A DNA stretch of 64,000 nt from Plectrocnemia conspersa (GCA_009617715.1 VTFK01000302.1:62001-126000); one strand, 5' to 3'; shown: positions 46,457 to 57,640, numbered from the stretch's first letter. The notes: generated from the letters alone by a model not told the origin. Numbers and translations: made by a program.

Positions 46457-47310
46457 TCTTAGGAAGATCTATTGTGCATAACAAATACAGCATCGGTTCA
46501 AGAACGCTGAGCTGAGATACACCCTATGATATTTGGTACAATTTTGAGTTGGCTTCTCCGATGTTAATTTATAATAGAAGTGTTTATATTTAAGATGTGT
46601 AGAAGCAGTCTATTCATTTTGTAGAGTGGTCCAGGGTGCCACACCTATTCAAAAGCCTGGTTTATATCTAAGAATACGGCTGAGCAGTATTTTTAATATT
46701 TAAAGTCTTTATTGATATATTTTGCAAACTTATGCACTTGCTCTAGTATAGTGTTTATTTCTAATACTAAACGATGATTTGGTAAGAGATTAAGTTCCTG
46801 TGTTACCAGTTAGATTATTTTAAATTGTATTTTTTCTAATATTGTAGACACAACTGGTCTGTAGGTGGCAATATCCGCCTTGTTTTTTTCTTTTACAGGT
46901 TTCAGTAAAATTATAATTTAAGCTACCTTCCATTGAGTTAGAGAGTAGTTTAATCTAATTACTGAGTTAATTATGACGGTCATTAATCTGATGACTTTTA
47001 CCGGCAGTTCTTTTATTACTTTGCCGCTTATTATGTATCTTCTTGGCATATATTTTTCTATTATGTATTTTACTTATTTTATTGAGTTTTTTCTTCTAAA
47101 GAGGTGCATTAAAAAAATCGTAGATTTTATTGTCACTATTCTTTCTTGGGAAATGATTTAAAAGTGTGATGTAAGTGATCGTTGAAAGCTTCAGTCTTTT
47201 GACTCATTTTCCATTATAAGTCTGATTGAGGGATAGAATTGTTGAGGGTTTACCTATTCTTTCCGTTACTTTTAATTCTGTAGAGTATTCTGTAGACATT
47301 GTAAAAGTAC
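46457..47310 (-). pseudogene. LINE reverse transcriptase relic (Jockey-like)
   Basis: Minus-strand frames give, in order: an AEAF-like linker motif (EAFNDHL, about 47,185-47,205); PVKVIRLMTVIINSVIRL and SLTQWKVA (about 46,930-47,010); ATYRPVVSTILEKIQF (about 46,815-46,875), the SYRPIS block; EQVHKFAKYI (about 46,715-46,745); motif A as AVFLDINQAFE with the catalytic Asp present (about 46,648-46,682), then VWHPGPLYK; and motif B as GVSQLSVLEPMLYLL (about 46,490-46,535). The YADD region is missing. Several stops make it non-functional. Confidence 0.75.
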
Positions 47311-47625
47311 GACTTTTAAAATATTTTTGATTACCTAATGCTTAGTCTAGTAATGAATAATTCAAATTAGCTTGAATTTTACTTTCACGCAATTTTTAGA
47401 AACGACCCTGTTTTATCATTTTCTTCCGAATATATTTATAGTTAAATACCAATATTTAAATGATTCATAAAGAATATTATTAAGCAACATGGCAAATAAA
47501 GTTGATAATAGCGCATCTTTAAAGAAAGGTGGATATCGGCACCTCGTTGTTTATGTGTCATTGATATTAAAACACCATTGAATATACCACGTGACTATCT
47601 CGATTAGTAGGTCTATACTATTATT
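47311..47625. other. AT-rich stretch, nothing recognised
   Basis: No gene. A patch at 47,520-47,600 (GGTGGATATCGGCACCTCG) is denser. Confidence 0.4.
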
Positions 47626-47629
47626 TTCG

Positions 47630-48070
47630 AGTTATAATGTGACCGATAGCAATTAGTTAAACAACGCCACGTTTTTAATGTCCCCGTCCAAAACCGCGTT
47701 TTAATTTGTTGAAAAAAATATTATAACTCGATCCAGTGTTTCCTAAACTCATCGCGCGTGACGGATGCGCCACGGTTGAGAGCTCGCGAGCTTTACAAAT
47801 AATGTTTAATCTTTATGCGACTTCTAAATTACTGAATAAACTAAGCGCTAATGAATAATTTAACAATTTAGCCGCCATCGATATTGCCCGCGTACAAAAT
47901 GGAACGATTAAACTCATGGTTGCGCCATTATCGCACATTTTCACACGAATTCCCCCCTTCTTGTCTAATTCTTCTTCTTGTTGTAGTTCTTCCTGCTTTT
48001 GTTGTATAGATGATGACGATAGTGACGACTTCCTAGCGAACGGATAAATAGTACAATTACGTAGAAGATT
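47630..48070. other. GC-balanced island 19, candidate conserved noncoding element
   Basis: Rich in unique words: CAACGCCACGTTTTTAATG, CATCGCGCGTGACGGATGCG, GAGAGCTCGCGAGCTT (containing the 12-base palindrome AGCTCGCGAGCT), TTTAGCCGCCATCG and GGTTGCGCCATTATCGC. Homeodomain-like cores (CTAATGAATAATTTAAC) are interspersed. No protein frame. Confidence 0.45.
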
Positions 48071-49435
48071 TATTTAAAGACGCGTGGGATTGAGTGATAT
48101 GCATGAGTCGTATATTGTTTGAGGGTTGCCAGATTTATACAACAATTAACTTTCATAGTTCATCTACAATAGCTAAATTTATATTTACTTTGGTTTACAG
48201 TAAAAAAAAGATATATTTTATTCATATAAAAAATATACATTAACATAGGTTTATTTTTTTGGCCACGTTGTCGAATATTATGTTCTCTTTTAGCTAGTTC
48301 CTTTCATGGTCGTCACTCTGCATTATCTATAAAACACGTAAAATTTAAAGCATTGTTCTTTGAGGCATTTATTATATTTTTTTGAAAATGGAACAATAAA
48401 AATATATACGCAATAAAGGTATAATTGATTTTTATGCTGTTAAACCTTAGTAGATGATTAAATGCACTGGTTAAGATTATTATTATGTTATAAGACTGTT
48501 ATAGCGCTGCAGATGCATTGCGTTAAACTTCTTGCATAAAATTTCTAACGGTAAATTTGCTACATTAATTGCACCGATAAAGATTTTTTGCGTCATATCG
48601 CTAGAATTCTTCAAATGCTGTTGTTTTTATGTACATTCGTATGATTTTTTTTATTGTTTTCATGACTTTCCCAATGTCAATTTTTCGTCGCATCTTACAT
48701 AATAACGCTGTAAAATTGTATTTGAATAAAAGCTTTATAAATATTTTTCTAATATTACAAAATAGTACAAATATATTATCAATGATAATACGAAGTACGA
48801 AGCTTAAGCCTTTAAGCTTGTAATTTTAGTAAGTTTAATATCATTGCTAATATATTTGTGCTGTTTTGTAAAAAAAATTATAAAGCTTATATTAAAAATA
48901 CATTTTTACAACGTTGTTAAAAAACGTTCAATAAGAAATTTTATATGTTTTCTCTTAGAAAATATCATTCAGCCGCGAAGCAAGAATTTTTGCCATATCC
49001 ATATTTTTTTTAACTAGTGTGCTTAAACGATTATGCTGTATATAGCAAGATTGTTATATTTAGTCTTTAAAATAATAATAAAAAATCCCTCTGCACAGCC
49101 AAATTAATCCAACAAGTTATCAGCAGTTTTTTGCAATAAAAAAGCAAAATCGGCTTAGCATATATATGTACATAAAATTTTATTTTATAAAAAGCTAGAA
49201 ATTAGTGGATTTTTGAAATTAAATTTTTGAAATGAAATCAAATATATTTGGTTCGCTGCGATGTACAAACGCATAGCTTGATGGCTTACTCCCAGATCTT
49301 GCACTTTGACCTACATCTGGAACCTCTACCACTACCAATGCAGTGTGTCCTGCGTTGTTTTTTTTTTGTAGTGCACGCGTGTGGCTAAATATTTGGCTCG
49401 TTTACTGTTATAAGTTACGTATATAAGTTAAAAAA
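48071..49435. other. AT-rich stretch, nothing recognised
   Basis: Short hydrophobic frames only, including 64 codons at 48,629-48,823. A denser patch at 49,270-49,380 (CCCAGATCTTGCACTTTGAC, CCACTACCAATGCAGTG) is unclassified. Confidence 0.4.
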
Positions 49436-49438
49436 ACG

Positions 49439-49473
49439 TTAAGAAGTACACATAAATAACGTGTACTTCTTAA
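49439..49473. repeat. Perfect 13-base-arm hairpin
   Basis: TTAAGAAGTACAC and GTGTACTTCTTAA enclose nine bases. The arms begin with TTAA. Confidence 0.85.
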
Positions 49474-50160
49474 AGATCGTATCTACCGCATAAATCGAAG
49501 GATAAGTGAATATTTTTGCCTGATTTCAGTGTAGTTCTACATTTTTATGTCGAAGGTTGGATTGAACTTATGCGAATTTGGTCTTGCTTTGCTTGAAGTT
49601 ATGTGTTTGAATTAAAACTGCTGTTTCTTCAGGCCATTAAGGGTCATCCCAGTCTATTCAGCATAGCTCCGCTTGCTGCAATTTTTATTGAACTCGGTAA
49701 TAACCTCTTTGTAGTCCAAAACTGCCCCCAATCCAAACTATTTTGAATGTATATATTTAATTAAATAATTTAATGATCTATTTTTTCTACATATATTAAA
49801 TTATTCTATGAAATAAATTTTATTTTGCCAGAATTAACTCGAGAAGTAAAATTATATATTTATAATTTAAATAGTATTATTGTAATTTAAAAATATATAA
49901 GGTTTTTTAATTATATTTATTTATTACTAGATTTATAATATTTTAAATTAGGATTTTTTTAATAATTTAATGGAATTTAATTGTTATAGATTCAAGAAAT
50001 GTATTTCATTTATTTCGTTATTTACGTTTTATTTATTTATTTATTTTAAAAAATATTCATAATGTGATTTTTTAATAATGTATGTTTTAAATTAATTTAA
50101 TTAATTCATTTTATATTAGTTATTTTTTTATTTTGAGTAAAAGAAAATATTGTAATTATT
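49474..50160. other. AT-rich stretch, nothing recognised
   Basis: A patch at 49,630-49,730 (GGCCATTAAGGGTCATCCC, AGCATAGCTCCGCTTGC) is denser; the rest is very AT-rich. Confidence 0.4.
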
Positions 50161-50161
50161 A

Positions 50162-50440
50162 AGAGGGGGCCCTATAAATATGGCCATGGTTATTACATAT
50201 GAAAAGATGAAATTATATAATTTTACTAGCACCTGCGAGATAAATTATATTTTCACTGGTAAATATATATCTACCAGTGAAAATATATTGCAATATAATT
50301 TCGCTATAATGACATATTTAAAAAATATTTTTCGGGATAGATATCTATTTCATTAAGATTCATATTATTTAATTAAATTTTTCTGGCCAAATTAAAGGGG
50401 TAGCAAATCTCATCTGCCCCCCTCCCCCCAAGTTACATCA
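50162..50440. mobile_element. Possible MITE with G-run/C-run ends
   Basis: The block opens AGAGGGGGCCC and closes CTGCCCCCCTCCCCCC, roughly inverted. Its interior has nested inverted repeats, the best being ATATTTTCACTGGTA (50,247-50,261) and TACCAGTGAAAATAT (50,272-50,286). I found no second copy or clear target duplication. Confidence 0.35.
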
Positions 50441-51250
50441 TTGATTTGCTGGCAGAAAACAATTATAAGCTATTATTATTACTTACAATCGATAGATGCC
50501 ACTATGCCCGACTTATCATGGTTTTATTTAAATTATTTATCTGCGAGATTGGGAAAATCTAAGAACACCTAATCTGTAAATATTCAATAATCATAAATTT
50601 GATCTCCCAGACTTAATTGATATTGAAAAACTCTAAGGTCCATATGGCTTATATCACTAGTTTATCGTGCTGGTAATATATTGTATAGTTATTTTATTAA
50701 ATGTTTTATAATTTGTTTTTGATATCATGTTACCATACATTAGAGCCAAATCTAATTATGTGAATATGATGCAAAAAAATGGCTATAACTAATTTCAAAA
50801 GCTTTTCAACTTTCTTTTGCGAGTCATACCCGATTTTCTACAATTCGCACGCATTTAGGCCATCGCGGCGAATGTCTAACAGTAAATAACATATTAGTAA
50901 CATCTCTTTGTGCTCGATACCTGAGTGTATCTGATCTTTATACAGTTTGTTATGTGAATCACACACACACACAATAGCCAAATCCCACGGCCCTAATGCA
51001 CGTATGTGTTAAACGCGTCGTTAATAATTACACCTGCACATTTTATGATGCACGTCACCTGAATCAACGAGAAAAATCACACATGTGTATTAAAACAACA
51101 AAAGGCTTGCATTGTGCATTAAAATCATAAATTTGTCAAGAATATAATATATGATATGTCAATTAAATGATACGCAATAAATTCAAGATATGCTAACAAA
51201 CATAAAAATAGTAATGAATAAACAATGACATGGAATTCTGTTTGTATGTA
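50441..51250. other. Stretch with a denser centre, no gene recognised
   Basis: At 50,810-51,080 there are denser words (CACGCATTTAGGCCATCGCG, AAACGCGTCGTTAAT, GATGCACGTCACCTG). This may be a further island. Confidence 0.35.
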
Positions 51251-51892
51251 TATATATTATATATATATATATATTATATATAAATAACAAGTATACCGTT
51301 ACGCAGTCAGAATAAGTATAAATGATTGGTAATGATTCAAAATATTTGATATATATGTGAACTAACCAATTTTGAGCATTTCCACTCGAAACCGGATGTA
51401 AAGCTCGTTACTAAACAACTTAATGTTTCACGTTGTTAATTTTATATTGTCTTTTTTTTACAAAAATGCCTCGTTAAAATGAACAAATCACATTATATGG
51501 AAACGCTTATTATCTTTGCAGCGATCAAATATATACACACACATATATACAATATATACACACTATTGTGGTGTATAGTGTGTTCAAACGTTTACTGCTC
51601 GAGCGTGGGCTCATACACACTGTATAATATATTATACATACGTTTAGATACAATCTAACGTCGAAATTTAAAATTAAATGATTCCGCTATTATTTAGTGC
51701 GTTGTTGAAAAGCTATAAATTCATACAAAATGTAGTGAGTTTTATCAAAAACAATAACGGTTCCAATGTCAAATATTCGAATATTGAACTAAGTGGAAAA
51801 AGTTTGTAACTTTATTTTTATTTATTGCTATAAATCTATTATTGTAAAGTAACAGGCGTTTATCTAATGAGTTTATAGTGTTTATAACAATA
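51251..51892. other. AT-rich stretch with short (TA)n and (CA)n-like runs
   Basis: Interrupted TA runs at 51,250-51,283 and CACA/TATA runs near 51,533-51,580. No gene. Confidence 0.5.
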
Positions 51893-51900
51893 CTGTAGAC
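51893..51900. repeat. Left target-site duplication of ZBED5-like hAT
   Basis: CTGTAGAC, repeated exactly at 54,718-54,725. Confidence 0.95.
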
Positions 51901-51991
51901 CAGTGTTTTCCAAACTTTCAACATCTGTGTCCTTCTCTAATTTTCGTAGCACTGAGTACCCCTCGTTAAAAAAAATGCATATACTTTAATA

Positions 51992-52863
51992 GAGTACGCT
52001 CGGGATAAGGATTCCGGTTTGTTATTGTGTGCTCGAACTGTGTGGCTCAAAACAATTTCGCTCAGAATATTTATTTTTTTATTTTAAAAGAAAATATATG
52101 TTTATATAACATACATACATTTGAGCTAAATTGGAAATTTCAACGGACAATTAAAATTATATTATATAATTGAAGAAACCAGACATTGATGTCATTAATT
52201 AAATATTTGCAAAATTCAAAATCTTTCACTAGTCAAAAAAATAATGAAGTCTTTAGCTATTCTTCAAAAGCAAAAAGATATAAAATAGGGAAAGAAATTA
52301 TTCGCAGATTGTTTAATGGCTCGACGACTCTATTAAATCAATAGAGTCCATTGAATAAATTTAAAAAATATCATTGGCGCAACGATAAGAATAATAACTT
52401 TTTTAAGCCTTATAGAAAATAGTGTAAAAAAACCATCAACGTACGGATTAATGGAAAAATAATTAAAATATTTTAATCCACGGGTAAGGGAACGAATAAC
52501 TTACAGTGTATATTTGAAGCCTTGATATCAATTAACCTAGATATGCCCTAGAAATTTTGTTCTCTTAAAATTTCATTTATAAATAAAAAAAACCCTGGCA
52601 CGAGTTTAGTGACCTACCCATGGGACAGTGGGCATATCTGGGTTAAACTAATATCAACACAAAATTATTTAAAATAAATCACCAGAGAAGATCGAACTTC
52701 TGTGCCACACTGCACTTTAATGACGAATACCAGCGTTGACGAATCAGCGACTGTCCTTAAAAGAGAAAGCGAGACAACGAAGTACACGCTACATCGCTTC
52801 TCCCTCTCATATACACGTACACGCACACAATAACAAACCTGCATCCTTATCCCGAGCGTACTC
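51992..52863 (+). mobile_element. TA-flanked element, copy 2 (872 bp), nested in hAT
   Basis: Same inverted ends (GAGTACGCTCGGGATAAGG) and body as 10,110-10,975, flanked by TA (51,990-51,991 and 52,864-52,865). It sits between the hAT left end and its coding sequence, so it inserted after the hAT. An internal CCTAGATATGCCC.../...GGGCATATCTGGG pair is the nested TTAA MITE. Confidence 0.95.
52538..52641. mobile_element. Nested TTAA MITE in TA element copy 2
   Basis: TTAA-CCTAGATATGCCC at the left (about 52,534-52,550) and GGGCATATCTGGG-TTAA at the right (about 52,629-52,645). One base differs between the ends here. Coordinates are approximate to a few bases. Confidence 0.6.
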
Positions 52864-52877
52864 TAACAATCAAAAAA

Positions 52878-54449
52878 TATTTATTTTTTCTTTGTTCCAC
52901 ATCCATAAGCCTGTTCCTTTTTTTGACTTAATGTCTACAAATGCTGAAAAACTAGCTTCACATAGATATGGAGTTGGAAAAGGCAAGATGTATTTTAGGA
53001 CTTTCTCTGTTAAAACTGGATCCACATGTTGCATTTGCAACCAGAATGATGTTATGTTTATTTTTCGAGAATCCGTCTGAAGCTAATTCTAACAATTGCT
53101 CTTCTTCCGCATGCGATAAGTCTTCTGGCATGGATGTTGTATTAATGTTTAACGGACATCTTATCCATTCAATATTTTTGTTTAAATCAGGAAAATAGTT
53201 TTTCAGGCCCACTTGTAAATTCTCTAAGTGTTGTGTTATACATTACAGAGTATCATCATCAATTTTACCAGCCGAACTTGTTATAAACTCATGAAGAGAG
53301 GGAAACGAGTCCACTTCTCCATTACCAACTCTCTTTTGCCACAAATTTAATTTTGCAATGAACGTGAAACGATAAATTTATTTGCCTTGTAACGATAAGT
53401 TGAGACAATTTAAAACAGAGAATATATCTGCTAAGTATGCCAATTAATTTCCAAAGGCATTTCCAATCATATAAACAGTTCCTCAGCTTAAATCCTCAGC
53501 TTAAAATTTGAACTTAGAGATGAACTTGAAGTTCATCTCTAAGTTCAAATAATCGGTTTAAAATTTTCCCTTAAGATAGCCAACGAACATCGGTATGAAA
53601 AAGAAGCTGAGTATGATTACTTCCCATTTCTTCACACATTTGCGAAAAAAGTCGCGCATTCAAAGGACGGCCTTTAATGTAGTTAATGATTTTCACGCTT
53701 TTATCCAGAACTTTCTGTATTGCCAAAGCCTCTTTGTGTATGCAACAATGTGTGGATGTGACATTTAGGGCAACATTCTGAATTCTTGCAATGAGTCTTT
53801 TATTAATTGCTGTGCTTATTCCAACCAATTTTGTTCTCTTGCATAAATTTATTCATAACATTACAGATATCTTCTCCTGTTGTATGACCTGATAAAGGCT
53901 ATCAAAATAAGAGTATCTAATAAACCCCATAAGATTTGTAAAATTTGCAATATCAGTGGACTCATCGACTTGTAATGCATAATAACGACTTTGAAAAATA
54001 TCAAAAATTAATAACATATGTTTTACTTTATTAGACATATCAATGATTCGTTGATGAACTGTATTATTTGAGAGGGGAACGCGGTCAAAAGTTTGTATTG
54101 CCTTGTCACCTCTTATCATTACTTCTGCCATTATCTTGGCTGCAGGCTTGATTAGAGTTTCGCCAATCGTCTCCGCTGTACTGTATTTCGCAATCAAAAG
54201 CGACAGCCGATGCAAAGCTTCTAGGATTTTTTGATTGTCACTTCCTGGCAAACTCCGCATTCATTTTCGAGACAGATTTAAATCCTTAAGTTTATTTAAA
54301 AAAAATTCGATTGGTTTATCTTTGTACTGATTGTGGTTTGTCTCAAAATGGCGCTTTAAGTTGGATGGTTTCATGCTTTCGTTTGTTAGATTTTTAGAAC
54401 AAATGACGCAAAGTGGAATAGGTTCTTTTGTTGCACCAGGCGCAGCCAC
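52878..54449 (-). pseudogene. ZBED5-like hAT transposase, frameshifted
   Basis: Minus-strand pieces in order: a BED zinc finger (54,261-54,449) with C..C...(18)...H....H spacing and a KPSNLKRHFETNH core; a catalytic-domain start (53,853-54,260) including TIGETLIKPAA, LSNNTVHQRI and the ALQVDESTDIAN block that carries the first catalytic Asp. A middle segment follows (53,571-53,828) with HCCIHKEALA and NARLFSQMCEEMGSNHTQLL, then VRWLS. The C-terminal segment (about 52,900-53,215) has LSHAEEEQLLELASDG and, in another frame, a PTPYLCEASFSAF dimerisation block. Frameshifts and a palindromic rearrangement at 53,481-53,550 break it. Related domesticated proteins exist in vertebrates, but nothing here suggests domestication. 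Confidence 0.9.
53481..53550. repeat. Palindrome and tandem duplication inside the transposase
   Basis: CCTCAGCTTAAAT occurs twice in tandem at 53,481-53,505. Immediately after, arms at 53,506-53,527 and 53,529-53,550 are perfect 22-base reverse complements around one base (AACTTAGAGATGAACTT and its complement). The related transposases show no such repeat, so this is a local rearrangement. Confidence 0.9.
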
Positions 54450-54466
54450 TAAATTCTTCCCGTACG

Positions 54467-54672
54467 CTTCATAAGATTCCCATGTCGTCTGGACAAAGTA
54501 CCGTTACAACGAAGAAAGAGATAAAGCATGCTCTTTCGTGTAACGGTACTTCGTCCAGATGACATGGGAATCTTATGAAGCCCACGATATATGGCTGAGA
54601 GGCAAATAGTAGTGGATTCTAGTAAGAATGTAACGGTAAACCGTCGAGCTCGATAGGGAATCTTATGATGCT
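54467..54672. repeat. hAT subterminal palindrome plus third copy
   Basis: Arms at 54,467-54,507 and 54,540-54,580 (CTTCATAAGATTCCCATGTC and complement) pair over 41 bases with about three mismatches. The 32-base centre pairs again (GAAAGAG/CTCTTTC). A third, weaker copy follows at about 54,630-54,672. It lies between the coding start and the hAT terminus, where transposase-binding repeats are expected. Confidence 0.85.
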
Positions 54673-54717
54673 TCCCGTACCCCCAGGGATACGCGTACCA
54701 CACTTTGGGAAACACTG

Positions 54718-54725
54718 CTGTAGAC
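54718..54725. repeat. Right target-site duplication of ZBED5-like hAT
   Basis: CTGTAGAC, identical to 51,893-51,900. Confidence 0.95.
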
Positions 54726-56163
54726 AATTAATAAATGATAAATGGAGACATATTTTTTTATTATAATACTTGAAAATAATGACACACACAACTTAGACTA
54801 TATTAATATTTAGAGTATATTTTATTAACAAAATAATATAAACTTATACTCTTATATAGGAAAAATATTATGTTCTCGGATTTATTATGATATAGTTTCC
54901 AATTAATATAAAAAGTAATAATAATCATAGGAATTCTTTTTATGTTAAATTTTAATCGTTTTTTTGTAGTTTTTTTAATAGTTTCTTTATATAGTTTTAT
55001 ATCGTTTTTTATATATTTATATATTTTTATTTTTTTAAATATTTTTATTTTTATTTTTTATATATTTAAATATTTATCGTTTTCTATATATTTTCCAATT
55101 AATATAACAAAGTCATAATAATCATCGTAATAAGAACTCTTTTTATGTTACATTTTAATTTATTTGATTCTATATGTTGTAATAAAAACATAGAAATATA
55201 AATCTTACAAAATTAATATTTGTGATGTTCTAAAAGATAATAAATTTTATTAGATGGATAACGGATGCTATGACTTTTCCAATTCTTGTCAAAGACTTGT
55301 CTTTTGTCAAAAAAACAGATATTAAAAATGCTGAGAAATTATTTATTGTTATAATAATATGCTTGACAAAATTAAAATTGAGTTTAAAACATATTTAATT
55401 AAAGAATTTAATTTTAATTTATTTATACATATGATTAAAAAAATTAATTTGGAATCTCAATTATATTAAAAATCTTTAGTTTTATGATTAATATATACAT
55501 TAAAATATCGAATCGAGTCACGATTCTTATATTAAAAAGTATATAATCATATATACTTATCCCTAGTATTATTACTGCAATATATGTATATTTAACATAT
55601 TTTTATTTGCCTCAAAGATAAACATATACGCATATATTAATTGTTTTGCAGTTCTTTTAAAAATAAGGTATAAATGTTTCTTTTCTTTTTGAAAATTTAC
55701 TTTGATTTGAATTGCAATTTTATGGCATTGCATATTTTATGATTTATTATAAAAGACCCATTAAATAAAACATATGGTATTGGATGTAATTTCAAGCGAG
55801 ATAAAATTCAGACATACATATGTACGCATATTTTAAAAAGTATTTTTAGTTTTCGTTTATTTATATATATAAATAAAGAAAATATATTTAGTAAAAAATT
55901 AAATTCATATCTAGGATTAATTATTGTACATAATAAAATCGCAGTCTTGATATCTGTCATTAAAAAAAGAGGCAAAAATCAGATTTCTTGTCAATGCAAC
56001 TTCATATATTTGTATAATATACAAAAAAGTTTCATTTAATATAAAAAAAAATATTTGCTACAAAGATAAAAATATATGCTAACATATATTTTTTATACAT
56101 ATATATATTTTTATTACTCATTATTTATATATTTTTTAAAAAGGTATCGGTTTTTAGATATAG
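54726..56163. other. Very AT-rich stretch, nothing recognised
   Basis: TTTATATATTTTT-type runs dominate 54,950-55,100. CCAATTAATATAA...AGTAATAATAATCAT recurs at about 54,898 and 55,095, with TTCTTTTTATGTTA after each, an old duplication of about 190-base spacing. No gene. Confidence 0.5.
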
Positions 56164-56165
56164 TA

Positions 56166-57035
56166 GAGTACGCTCGGGATAAGGATGTCGGTTTGATATT
56201 GTGTGCGTGTACATGTATATGAGAGGGAGAAGCGATGTAGCGTGTACTTCGTTGTCTCGCTTTCTCTTTTAAGGACAGTCGCTGATTCGTCAACGCTGTA
56301 TTCGTCATTAAAGTGCAGTGTGGCACAGAAGTTCGATCTTCTCTAGTGATTAATTTTAAATAATTTTGTGTTGATATTGATTTAACCCAGATATGCCCAC
56401 TGTCCCATGGGTAGGTCACTAAACTCGTGCCACTGTTTTTTCTTTATGAATGAAATTTTAAGAGAACAAAATTTCTTGGGCATATCTGGGTTAATTGATA
56501 TCAAGTCTTCAAATATACACTGTAAGTTATTCGTTCTCTTACCCGTGGATTAAAATATTTTAATTATTTTTCCATTAATCCGTAAGTTGTTGGTTTTTTT
56601 ACACTATTCTCTGTAAGGCTTAAAAAAGTTATTATTCTTATCGTTGCGCCAATGATAATTTTTTAATTTATTCAATGGATTCTAATGATTTAATAGAGTC
56701 GTCGAGCCATTAAACAATCTGCGAATAATTTATTTCCCCATTTTATATCTTTTTGCTTTTGAAGAATAGCTAAAGACTTCATTATTTTTTTGACTAGTGA
56801 AAGATTTTGAATTTTGCAAATATTTAATTAATGACACCAATGTCTGGTTTCTTCGATTATATAATATATTTTTAATTGTCCGTTGAAATTTCCAACTTAG
56901 CTCAGATGTATGTATGTTAAATAAACATATATTTTCTTTTAAAATAAAAAAATAAAATATTCTGAGCGAAATTGTTTTGAGCCACACAGTTCACGCACAC
57001 AATAACAAACCGGAATCCTTATCCCGAGCGTACTC
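56166..57035 (-). mobile_element. TA-flanked element, copy 3 (870 bp)
   Basis: Same family as 10,110-10,975 and 51,992-52,863 but inverted, flanked by TA at 56,164-56,165 and 57,036-57,037. The inverted ends of about 44 bases are almost intact. Open frames of 85-101 codons on the minus strand reflect body sequence shared by the copies but match no transposase I know, and they are not kept open in the other copies. Confidence 0.95.
56386..56490. mobile_element. piggyBac-like MITE nested in TA element (105 bp)
   Basis: CCCAGATATGCCCA at the left and TGGGCATATCTGGG at the right are inverted (perfect over at least 13 bases), with TTAA immediately outside both. A CCC start plus a TTAA target is the piggyBac pattern. 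Corresponding sequences lie at the same place in all three TA elements, so the insertion predates their spread. Confidence 0.75.
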
Positions 57036-57037
57036 TA

Positions 57038-57415
57038 CGTCCCTAATTTACCGTGTTATTGGGGGTCTACTGTATATCAGAAAAAAACATTGATTTTTTT
57101 TGTAGTTTTATTTTATGATTATGAACTATAATAAGCATCATAATTGAAAACCAATAAAACACAGGAAATCAGCAATCTTGTCCAATAAAATTAATTTTAT
57201 GGCAATCAATGATTGATTTTGTTTATATCGCATTTTAATACAATTACATTATTTCCACTGAACATTAATTACTGTGGCAATAAAAAAAATGTAAATAAAA
57301 AAATGCATTCAGTCAGAGAACGGAACAGCGAGTACAATTACTTATTACATAAAATCGCATATTATATTATAAGAATAATTATTATTCTCCCCGCATTTTA
57401 TTATAACTCGCTCAT
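57038..57415. other. AT-rich stretch, nothing recognised
   Basis: A 76-codon plus frame (57,213-57,443) is hydrophobic/Asn-rich and unrecognised. Confidence 0.45.
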
Positions 57416-57419
57416 TATA

Positions 57420-57640
57420 ATACGTTGTGTACAACGGCAATGATTGCTCGTTTCTAAAATTCCAGCGTGTTGTAGCGAGCGAGTAAAATTAATTAAGGTA
57501 AACGGGTCGTTTAGGTATGCAAATGGGCGGTCAGGTGTTCGCCATCGGGGGTTGGCGTTCCTGCGTCGAGTGTTTCCGTATCCGCCGGTAGATGCCGGTT
57601 ACCGATAAACCGGACTCGTGACGCTCCGCCGATTGCTATG
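57420..57640. other. GC-balanced island 20, candidate conserved noncoding element
   Basis: Dense sequence: GTTGTAGCGAGCGAG, GGTAAACGGGTCGTTTAGG, TATGCAAATGGGCGG (POU octamer ATGCAAAT), GCCATCGGGGGTTGGCG, GGTTACCGATAAACCGG. No open frame of note. Confidence 0.45.

Larger units (their letters stand above)
51901..54717 (-). mobile_element. hAT transposon, ZBED5/Buster-like, interrupted
   Basis: The plus-strand left end CAGTGTTTTCCAAACTTTC and right end (reverse complement CAGTGTTTCCCAAAGTGTGG) are the inverted termini seen in Buster/ZBED5-type hAT elements, and perfect 8-base duplications flank it. Coding runs on the minus strand. Total length is 2,817 bp, of which 872 bp (plus a duplicated TA) is a later insertion. 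Subterminal palindromic repeats occupy the right side. The element is inactive because of frameshifts and the insertion. Confidence 0.95.

Noticed and set aside
48629..48823. Short hydrophobic frame as a small membrane protein
   Set aside because: Similar hydrophobic frames occur throughout the AT-rich parts and no start context or family supports it.
52736..53198. Plus-strand frames of 76-114 codons
   Set aside because: They cross the TA-element boundary and are antisense to the hAT transposase.
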